A stretch of DNA of 11,038 nucleotides from WTAW01 sp050124775 (lineage in GTDB: Bacteria > Acidobacteriota > Aminicenantia > Aminicenantales > Aminicenantaceae), in NCBI GenBank assembly GCA_050124775.1, contig JASFEP010000116.1:1-11038 (forward strand), in the 5' to 3' direction. The notes under the pieces were generated by a model. That model was given only the letters and a program-made list of their open reading frames with translations. It made no database searches and was not told where the DNA came from. The translations under genes and the position numbers were made by a program. This document shows positions 5,843-11,038 of the stretch, piece by piece; position 1 is the first letter of the stretch, and each line of letters starts with the position of its first letter.

Positions 5843-6386
5843 GCTTTTAGACCGCAAAGAGCGAAGAATATTAGGATCGCTCTGTTTGGTATTTGTCCTC
5901 GCTCTTCTCTTTCTTTTTGCCGTGGCTTTAAGAGAGAGGCGCTCCTATTTTGAGTCGTTAGACCTTGTCACCGAAAAAAAAGAGAGTGCGCGAAAAATGG
6001 AAGAAGAGAAGCGGGAAAGGAATACAGAGTTGTTGAAATGGCAGCAGACACTCACCGATATAAAAGAATTAAAAACGAAATATTTTTACAAAGAGGAAGA
6101 GGGAATCTCGCCGCTCATGCGCGATATTCAGCAGATTCTCAACGGTGCGAGGATCCGTGTTTCTCAAAAAAAATACGATTACGCAGACCTCAATGAGGGC
6201 GTGTACCGCATGGTTCGGGTTTCTTTTGAAACAACCGGCTCTTATGCGGCTATGAAAAGATTCATCCATGCTGTCGAGGAGTTCCCCCGGTTCCTTGTCG
6301 TCCAGAAGATCGATTTCTTGGATGTCGATCCCTTAAGTGGCGGATTGAAGATCCAGGTGGCATTGGTGGCCTATTATGAACAATAA
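5826..6386 (+). CDS. pilO: PilO/GspM-like inner-membrane assembly protein
   Basis: This is a 186-residue bitopic protein: short cytoplasmic tail (1-14), membrane helix at about 15-35, a charged coiled coil (38-85) and a periplasmic ferredoxin-like domain (about 95-185). In the last, VRVSFETTGSYAAMKRFIHAVEEFPRFLVV resembles the PilO/GspM pattern of a strand, then a helix covering FI..VE..PRF, then a strand. It would pair with the PilN-like protein and set the length of the periplasmic bridge. It overlaps the pilN 3' end by 17 bases and has GGAGA 12 bases upstream, a slightly long gap, so coupling probably helps initiation. GspM is the alternative name; the fold is shared. Confidence 0.78.
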   Translation: MNGIFELLDRKERRILGSLCLVFVLALLFLFAVALRERRSYFESLDLVTEKKESARKMEEEKRERNTELLKWQQTLTDIKELKTKYFYKEEEGISPLMRDIQQILNGARIRVSQKKYDYADLNEGVYRMVRVSFETTGSYAAMKRFIHAVEEFPRFLVVQKIDFLDVDPLSGGLKIQVALVAYYEQ

Positions 6387-6885
6387 AATGCAATGGGTTT
6401 ATTCCTGTCTGATCTTTGTTTGTTGTGGTTCTCTGTTACTCGGTCGCTTGCAGGAGAAACCGGAACAAACAGACCCGATGGAGAGAGCCACAAAAAGCCA
6501 TATCCGCATGGACCTACTCTCTGGAGAGAAGGAACCTGTGCCCACCCCCGGCCGGAATATTTTCACCGTAAGAAACACCCGCGTCGCAGAGGAGCTCAGT
6601 CCGGAAGCCCTAGAAGAGAGGATGGAAGAGATAAGAGCCAGTCAGAACACCAAGGTTCAGAGGGATAACGCGATGTCCTCACTGAATTTAAGATACCTCG
6701 GTTACGTTCTCTCGCGTCAGAAAATCGTGGGTTTGGTCGTTTTTAGAGGCGAAGCCCTCGCTGTTATGGAGGGAGATCTGATCACGGAGGATTTCACGGT
6801 CAGTCGAATAAGTCCCGATGAGATAGAGGTTCTTGGCCCTGATCAGGAGCCAATGATGTTTTCCATAGAGGGAGAATTCCCATGA
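6376..6885 (+). CDS. gspC: GspC/PilP-like secretin-linking protein
   Basis: The 169-residue protein has a short N-terminal membrane segment (7-23), a Pro- and Glu-rich linker and a C-terminal beta domain of about 65 residues (101-167). RNIFTVR at 60-66 matches the RNLF/RNIF motif that precedes the homology region of GspC and PilP. LRYLGYV, VVFRGEALAVMEGDLI and VSRISPDEIEVLG follow in the order of the GspC homology-region strands. This domain normally binds the N-terminal domains of the secretin. Cys11, Cys16 and Cys17 sit in the membrane segment, but there is no convincing lipobox (IFVC lacks the small residue at -1), so it looks membrane-anchored like GspC rather than lipidated like PilP. 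It overlaps pilO by 11 bases and gspD by 4 (ATGA). An in-frame ATG at 6388 is possible but has no SD; GGTGG lies before 6376. Confidence 0.75.
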   Translation: MNNKMQWVYSCLIFVCCGSLLLGRLQEKPEQTDPMERATKSHIRMDLLSGEKEPVPTPGRNIFTVRNTRVAEELSPEALEERMEEIRASQNTKVQRDNAMSSLNLRYLGYVLSRQKIVGLVVFRGEALAVMEGDLITEDFTVSRISPDEIEVLGPDQEPMMFSIEGEFP

Positions 6886-9020
6886 AAAAACTAATTTTTG
6901 CGGTCGTGATTATCTCAGTTTTATGGAGTTGCACAACGCTCAGCCAACACTATAAATCGGGATACGAAGCCGCGATGAACAAGGATTGGGATAGGGCTGT
7001 AGAGCTCTATGAAAAAGCCTTGCTCGAAGACCCGCAGAACTCTGTGTATCGTCTTGCGCTCTACAGGGCTCGGGTGGCGGCCAGCTATTCCCATCTTTAC
7101 ATCGCCCGGGGCTTGGTGGCCGAAGGAAAAAAGGAAGAGGCTCTCAGAGAGTATGAATTGGCCTTCTCCTACGATACCACTAATCTGCAGATATACGAGG
7201 AGGCCAAACGGTACGCGTTAAAAGGAGATGAGGAGGAGAAACCCAAAGATATCATCGTTGAAAAACACATGAGCCTTGACGTGAGCAAAGAGAAGATCCA
7301 GCTCAAATTTATGCAAGAGGCGAGTCTCCGCTCCATATTTCAAGCTCTGGGAAAACATGCCGGTGTGAACATCCTTTTCGATGAAACTTTCAGCGATAAA
7401 CCCTTCTCCATCGACCTTTCGGATATGGATTTTGAACAGGCGGTTCAGGCCCTTTGTTTGGCTTCTAAAAATTTCTACCGAATCATCGATCCCAAGACTC
7501 TCATCGTGGTCCCGGATCAACCCATGAACAGAGCCAAGTATGAAGTGAATGTCATAAAAACCTTCTACCTGTCAAACATCAATGCTCAGGAAATCCTCGG
7601 TTCTTTGACAACGATGACGCGGACACAATTCAAAGCACCGTCCATCATCGTGGATAAGAACCTGAACTCGGTAACGGTCAGAGACACCCCTGAAGTCGTG
7701 GCTTTGGCCGAGCGGTTGATAAGGAAGTGGGATAAACCCAAGGGCGAGGTCGTTGTTGATGTGGAATTCATGGAGGTCAAGCGGGTTAGGCTGAAAGAGC
7801 TCGGCCTGGATTTTGACACGCACGGAGCCAGCTTCCGTTATGCACCGGAATCTGCGGATTCTTCCTGGTTGAACTTGGCGAACATCGACTTCACCAAAGC
7901 AGAGAACTTCCAGATCACGCTCCCGACGGCCTTCGTCAAATTTTTGGCCACGGATTCGGATACCAAAATCTTGGCTCAACCGCGCCTTCGTGGTCTGGTG
8001 GGAGAACCGATCGAATACATGGTCGGTGACCAGGTCCCCATTCCCATAACCACCTTTACGCCCATCGCTGCGGGAGGAGTCAACCAGCAACCTATCACCA
8101 GTTTCGAGTACAAAGATGTGGGGATCATAGTCAAAATAACACCGTACATCCATGCAGCCGATGAAGTCACTTTGGAGATGGAGTTCGAGCTCAAGGCGAT
8201 AAGCGGGAGCGGTTACGGAGACATCCCGATCATTGCGACTCGGAAAGTGAAGAATATCATCCGGCTGAAAGATGGGGAGACGAATCTCATGGCCGGGTTG
8301 CTCCAAGACCAGGAGAGACAGAGCATCAAGGGGATCGTGGGGCTCAGAGATGTTCCCATTTTGGGAGGGATCTTTTCGAAGACAGATTTGGAGATCCAAC
8401 AGACAGACCTTATCATGACGATCACGCCCAACATAATTCGATCGATCCCGATGGATGAAGAGGATGAAAAGCCCGTCTGGGTGAACCTGGGCGGAACGTC
8501 TGTCGGGGGATCGGGCATGCAGGCACGGGAAGAGGACCTTTTCGATGAGCGCATGAGGCGGGAAAGGCTGCTCATGGACAGAGAACGTAACCAACAGCCG
8601 GGAGGGCAGAATCAGCTCACTCTCAATCCCGCCAATTTCGAGGGACCTCAAAACAGGGATTTTCGCGTCAATGTGAACATTAGCTCATCTGTGGAAGTCG
8701 GAAATATGTCCTTCAATCTGTCCTTTAATCCTCAAGTCCTCGAGTTGAAACAGGTGATCGTCGGGGGCTATGCCCAACAGTTCGGAAAAAATCCTTCTTT
8801 CCTGCAAAATATCGACAATTCTGGTGGCATGTGCACGATCGGTTTTTCGAGCCCTGATGTCTCCAAAGGATTTAGGGGACGCGGCCGGGTGGCTACCTTG
8901 GTTTTCAGCTCTAAAGGAAAGGGGGAAAGCCCCATAACCTTTTCCGGAATTTCGGCGAACAGTCCCACCGGACAGTCGGTGAGTTTCACGACGCGTGAAT
9001 CCCGAATCACCATCCGCTAA
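6882..9020 (+). CDS. gspD: GspD-family secretin with N-terminal TPRs and C-terminal cohesin-like domain
   Basis: This 712-residue protein is the outer-membrane channel of the machine. The signal peptide ends in LWSC (14-17), a plausible lipobox with an unusual Trp, suggesting lipidation at Cys17. Residues about 22-115 form two or three TPR-like helical hairpins (GYEAAMNKDWDRAVELYEKA, then GLVAEGKKEEALREYELA). An STN/N0-type domain follows (about 135-212), then one N1-type secretin domain (about 221-285) with NAQEILGSL and VTVRDTPEVV. The beta-barrel secretin domain spans about 288-520, with ILAQPRLRGLVGEPIEYMVGDQVP, KDVGIIVKITPYI, NLMAGLLQDQERQS, VPILGGIFS and DLIMTITPNII. After a Gln/Arg-rich linker (about 545-592), residues 594-712 resemble a cohesin/beta-sandwich domain (MSFNLSFNPQVLELKQV, RGRVATLVFSSKGKGESPITF). 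There are fewer N domains than in classical GspD. The gene ends the operon and no clear terminator follows. Confidence 0.93.
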   Translation: MKKLIFAVVIISVLWSCTTLSQHYKSGYEAAMNKDWDRAVELYEKALLEDPQNSVYRLALYRARVAASYSHLYIARGLVAEGKKEEALREYELAFSYDTTNLQIYEEAKRYALKGDEEEKPKDIIVEKHMSLDVSKEKIQLKFMQEASLRSIFQALGKHAGVNILFDETFSDKPFSIDLSDMDFEQAVQALCLASKNFYRIIDPKTLIVVPDQPMNRAKYEVNVIKTFYLSNINAQEILGSLTTMTRTQFKAPSIIVDKNLNSVTVRDTPEVVALAERLIRKWDKPKGEVVVDVEFMEVKRVRLKELGLDFDTHGASFRYAPESADSSWLNLANIDFTKAENFQITLPTAFVKFLATDSDTKILAQPRLRGLVGEPIEYMVGDQVPIPITTFTPIAAGGVNQQPITSFEYKDVGIIVKITPYIHAADEVTLEMEFELKAISGSGYGDIPIIATRKVKNIIRLKDGETNLMAGLLQDQERQSIKGIVGLRDVPILGGIFSKTDLEIQQTDLIMTITPNIIRSIPMDEEDEKPVWVNLGGTSVGGSGMQAREEDLFDERMRRERLLMDRERNQQPGGQNQLTLNPANFEGPQNRDFRVNVNISSSVEVGNMSFNLSFNPQVLELKQVIVGGYAQQFGKNPSFLQNIDNSGGMCTIGFSSPDVSKGFRGRGRVATLVFSSKGKGESPITFSGISANSPTGQSVSFTTRESRITIR

Positions 9021-9085
9021 GATCGAGCCATTGTAAGGGTGCAAGTCTTTTGGGCGTGGGATCCCTTCCCTTGGTGAGCGGCCAA

Positions 9086-9114
9086 TTGACTTGGAGGAAA
9101 AATTCCGCTAAAAT
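9086..9114 (+). promoter_or_regulatory. Strong sigma-70 promoter for the tRNA gene
   Basis: TTGACT (9086-9091), a 17-base spacer and TAAAAT (9109-9114) lie 10 bases before the mature tRNA 5' end, so transcription would start almost at the tRNA. The match is 5/6 at both boxes. The spacer carries the symmetric stretch GGAAAAATTCC. Confidence 0.75.
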
Positions 9115-9123
9115 CTTGCCACT

Positions 9124-9199
9124 GGCGGTGTAGCTCAGAGGTTAGAGCATACGGCTCATATCCGTAGTGTCGGGGGTTCAAATCCCTCCACCGCCACCA
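9124..9199 (+). tRNA. tRNA-Met (CAT), probably elongator
   Basis: A complete 76-base cloverleaf includes an encoded CCA end. The acceptor stem GGCGGTG/CACCGCC is fully paired. The D stem is GCTC/GAGC, the anticodon stem TACGG/CCGTA with loop CTCATAT gives anticodon CAT, the variable loop is GTGTC, and the T stem GGGGG/CCCTC (one G-T pair) holds loop TTCAAAT. The discriminator is A73. It is not the initiator: base pair 1-72 is G-C and the anticodon stem lacks three G-C pairs. The GGCGGTG acceptor half and TACGG anticodon stem match the Bacillus-type elongator tRNA-Met as I recall it. The alternative is tRNA-Ile2, whose C34 is converted to lysidine by TilS, encoded next door; the pyrimidine at position 38 speaks for Met. 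Confidence 0.93.
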
Positions 9200-9284
9200 C
9201 TTTATTCAAAGCACTCTCCAAGGCGCAAAGCACGGTTGCCCTCGTAGATAGACTGACAGAGGGGATGGGACTGTTTGTGTAGAG

Positions 9285-9294
9285 TGCATAATAT
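9285..9294 (+). promoter_or_regulatory. Possible -10 region for tilS
   Basis: TGCATAATAT contains TAATAT (9289-9294) with a TG upstream, about 25 bases before the tilS GTG. There is no convincing -35, so tilS may also be transcribed from the tRNA promoter, as no terminator is visible between them. Confidence 0.25.
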
Positions 9295-9308
9295 GTTAAT
9301 CTTGGATT

Positions 9309-9314
9309 GAGGTG
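9309..9314 (+). promoter_or_regulatory. Ribosome binding site for tilS
   Basis: GAGGTG lies 5 bases before the GTG at 9320 and decides this non-ATG start. The GTG inside the SD itself is followed directly by an in-frame stop. Confidence 0.7.
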
Positions 9315-9319
9315 TAAAA

Positions 9320-10708
9320 GTGGGACATACTATCCTCGATACCTTTTTAGAAACCATTCATGATTACAAGCTGCTTCAGAAAGGAGATAAAGTCTGTGTG
9401 GCTTACTCTGGGGGTAGAGATTCCACAGCTCTTCTGTCGTTATTCCGAGAGATCCAAGAGGAATGGGAAATTTCGCTCCACCTGTGCCATTTCAACCACG
9501 GTATTCGCGCCCGGGCCGCTGCCGATGAGCGGTTCGTTCGAACCTTCGCGGCATCCTTGAAGATTCCGCTGTTTGTAGAGTCTGCCGATGTGGCCTCCTA
9601 TGCCCGAAAGCACAAGCTGAACCTCGAAGAAGCGGGCCGCCTGCTCAGGTATGAATTCCTTGGCAGGATCGCCGACAGGATCGGCGGAGCCAAGATCGCC
9701 ACAGGACATACTCTGTCCGATCAGGCAGAAACGTTTTTTCTCCGTTTGTTCAGGGGAAGCGGTCCGCGAGGACTGGCGGGGATCTATCCTCTGACCGACG
9801 GCCGAGTAATCCGGCCCTTGTTGCGGATCGAACGGGAGGAGATCGGAGATTATCTGGAGAAAAAATCTCTGGCATACCGGATCGACGAGAGTAATCTCGA
9901 TCCCTCGTTCTTGAGGAATAGGATCCGAAGGGATCTGATCCCCTTTCTGCAACAGAACTTTGATCCTAAGATCGTTCCTCGTTTGGGCAAACTGACCTCT
10001 CTCTTGATGGGAGAAGACTCGTTCCTGGATGCTCTTTCTGCTGCCAGAGCACAGGATGTCATGGTGGAAAGGGAGGCTGGTCGGGCTTTGAGTATGAAAA
10101 AATTACTCGCGCTACCTTTGGCTATCCAAAGGCGTGTGGTCCGTCATTTTATTCAGACGCTCAAAGGAGATCTCCGCAGAATATCCTTTGAAGACGTGGA
10201 TCGCATATTGAAGCTGGGCGAAGGGAAAGAATTTACCCTCAAAGAAAACCTTGTGGTGAAAAGAGAACAGGAATTGGTATCGCTCAAAGAGAATCCGGAT
10301 TTGAAGGTCCGGTACGCTTATTCGTGGACAGGAGAACAAGTTTTGGATATCGAGGAGCTGGGCTTGCGTTTTGCCGGATCGCGCAGGTCTGATCTGGACC
10401 TTTCCTTTTTGCGACCGGATGACGATAAGGAGTGTTATCTCGACCGGGGCAAACTCGAGTTCCCTCTCGATGTGCGAAACCGTCTCGAGGGGGACAGATA
10501 TCAGCCCCTTGGAACCCCTGGCCGAAAAAAGCTAAAGGAAATCATGCGCGCCAAAGACATTCCCCGCTCGGAACGAGACAGGCACCCCGTTTTCTTATCG
10601 GGGAATGAGATCGTCTGGGTTCTCGGCCTTCCTGTCTCGGAAAAATATAAAGTCACCCCAAAAACAGGCGAGGTGTTTGTTGTTTCTCTTCTCTCCTCCG
10701 CCGCCTAA
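9320..10708 (+). CDS. tilS: tRNA(Ile)-lysidine synthase TilS
   Basis: The 462-residue enzyme ligates lysine to C34 of tRNA-Ile(CAU) using ATP, so that the tRNA reads AUA instead of AUG and is charged with isoleucine. The PP-loop motif SGGRDS is at 30-35, followed by LHLCHFNHGIR (53-63) and ATGHTLSDQAET (127-138), with LLRYEFL and RLFRGSGPRGLAGI completing the N-terminal domain. RNRIRRDLIPFL (199-210) is the conserved segment after it. A middle helical domain and a TilS C-terminal domain (about 385-457, with RLEGDRYQPLG, KKLKEIMRAKDIP and VWVLGLPVSEKYKVT) complete the long form of the family, as in E. coli-type enzymes. ATA codons are used in neighbouring genes, so the activity should be essential. 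It is convergent with the asparagine synthase gene. No ftsH or hpt, frequent neighbours of tilS elsewhere, is visible here. Confidence 0.95.
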   Translation: MGHTILDTFLETIHDYKLLQKGDKVCVAYSGGRDSTALLSLFREIQEEWEISLHLCHFNHGIRARAAADERFVRTFAASLKIPLFVESADVASYARKHKLNLEEAGRLLRYEFLGRIADRIGGAKIATGHTLSDQAETFFLRLFRGSGPRGLAGIYPLTDGRVIRPLLRIEREEIGDYLEKKSLAYRIDESNLDPSFLRNRIRRDLIPFLQQNFDPKIVPRLGKLTSLLMGEDSFLDALSAARAQDVMVEREAGRALSMKKLLALPLAIQRRVVRHFIQTLKGDLRRISFEDVDRILKLGEGKEFTLKENLVVKREQELVSLKENPDLKVRYAYSWTGEQVLDIEELGLRFAGSRRSDLDLSFLRPDDDKECYLDRGKLEFPLDVRNRLEGDRYQPLGTPGRKKLKEIMRAKDIPRSERDRHPVFLSGNEIVWVLGLPVSEKYKVTPKTGEVFVVSLLSSAA

Positions 10709-10730
10709 ATCCTCGTTATCGGGATTTTAG
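10705..10730. terminator. Possible bidirectional terminator between tilS and the asparagine synthase gene
   Basis: The hairpin is AAATCC (10707-10712), one bulged T, CG, loop TTAT (10716-10719), CG, GGATTT (10722-10727). It is extended by a CT/AG pair past a bulge. It holds the tilS stop in its left arm and the opposing gene's stop in its loop. The U-tracts are short on both strands (TTTT and TTT), so strength is uncertain. Confidence 0.45.
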
Positions 10731-11038
10731 GAACCGCTCGCGCCAGATCTCGAAGACGAGAAGAGCCCAAAGCTGGTGGCTGTAGTTCTCTTTCCCCTCC
10801 AAGTGTGTTTTGATCTTATATTGGATCGGATTGAAATTGAAAATCCCGGCCTTTCGGATGCGGCTTTCATCGAGATAATGGAGCATCAAATCTTTGAGTT
10901 CATTACGCAACCAGTGTTTGATCGGTATGGAAAAACCTTCTTTGCTTCGATAGATGTTCTGATGCGGGAGAAGCCTTTCCATCGTTTTTTTGAAGATCCA
11001 TTTCGTGTTCAAACCTCGTAATTTAAGTGGGCCGGGGA
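10716..11038 (-). CDS. asnB: Asparagine synthase (glutamine-hydrolysing), C-terminal end
   Basis: The minus-strand frame enters from the right edge and ends at TAA (10718-10716), giving the last 106 or so residues. The segment PLKLRGLNTKWIFKKTM, then LLPHQNIYRSKEGFSIPIKHWLR, and the closing SHQLWALLVFEIWRERFL are the conserved C-terminal blocks of AsnB-type synthetase domains, in which the R.KEGF.IP..HWLR stretch follows the ATP-pyrophosphatase core. The glutaminase domain and PP-loop lie outside the window. An internal TTG at 11012 is not the start, since the family match continues to the window edge. AsnB paralogues of this kind are common in surface polysaccharide clusters and act on sugar or peptide substrates, so asparagine synthesis is not certain. 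Confidence 0.88.
   Translation of the reverse strand, partial: PGPLKLRGLNTKWIFKKTMERLLPHQNIYRSKEGFSIPIKHWLRNELKDLMLHYLDESRIRKAGIFNFNPIQYKIKTHLEGKENYSHQLWALLVFEIWRERFLKSR

Noticed and set aside
6376..6450. Lipoprotein signal on the GspC/PilP-like protein
   Set aside because: Cysteines lie in the hydrophobic segment, but none is preceded by a proper lipobox; a membrane anchor fits better.
7572..8651. Long minus-strand frame of 359 codons opposite the secretin
   Set aside because: It lies wholly within the secretin coding sequence, whose domains are unmistakable, and its translation has no family features.
9021..9085. Intrinsic terminator after gspD
   Set aside because: AAGGG and CCCTT could pair over a 23-base loop, but the stem is short and no T-run follows.

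Overview
The window comes from a diderm (Gram-negative type) bacterium. It encodes an outer-membrane secretin with a lipoprotein-like signal, a bitopic inner-membrane assembly platform and a cytoplasmic secretion ATPase. Base composition is near balanced and codon use is mixed, with AGA, AGG and ATA all common. I cannot fix the phylum from sequence alone. The secretin layout (TPR, secretin, cohesin-like tail) and the mix of GspE/F with PilM/N/O-type subunits fit Acidobacteriota, Aminicenantes or deltaproteobacteria-like lineages better than gammaproteobacteria; this is inference.

Layout. (1) 1-765, minus strand: a partial PDZ-domain membrane protein that runs off the left edge, preceded by a small unrecognised single-pass membrane protein. 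A perfect 16-bp palindrome lies between them. (2) About 766-1452: a long intergenic stretch between divergent transcription units. It holds two identical 78-bp direct repeats, a structured imperfect hairpin between them, and candidate promoters for the operon to the right. (3) 1453-9020, plus strand: a tightly packed seven-gene operon for a type II secretion / type IV pilus-like machine, in the order platform protein GspF, ATPase GspE, PilM/GspL-like, PilN-like, PilO/GspM-like, GspC/PilP-like, secretin GspD. Start and stop codons overlap at four of the six junctions. (4) 9086-9199: a strong promoter and a tRNA with anticodon CAT, most likely elongator Met. (5) 9320-10708: tilS. (6) 10716-11038, minus strand: the C-terminal end of an asparagine synthase, convergent with tilS and separated from it by a hairpin containing both stop codons.

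How the genes work together. GspE would power GspF in the inner membrane. The PilM/N/O-like proteins would form the cytoplasmic ring and periplasmic alignment complex, and the GspC/PilP-like protein would link it to the secretin channel. No major pilin, pseudopilin or prepilin peptidase is present in the window, so the substrate or fibre subunits must be elsewhere. The secretin's cohesin-like C-terminal domain is the most unusual part of the machine. TilS makes lysidine on tRNA-Ile(CAT); its position beside a CAT-anticodon tRNA is notable, but the tRNA looks more like elongator Met.

The left-hand intergenic region (about 905-1216) is the least explained part of the window: a duplicated cassette in which an identical Shine-Dalgarno plus start codon plus 22 codons recurs on either side of an RNA-like hairpin.
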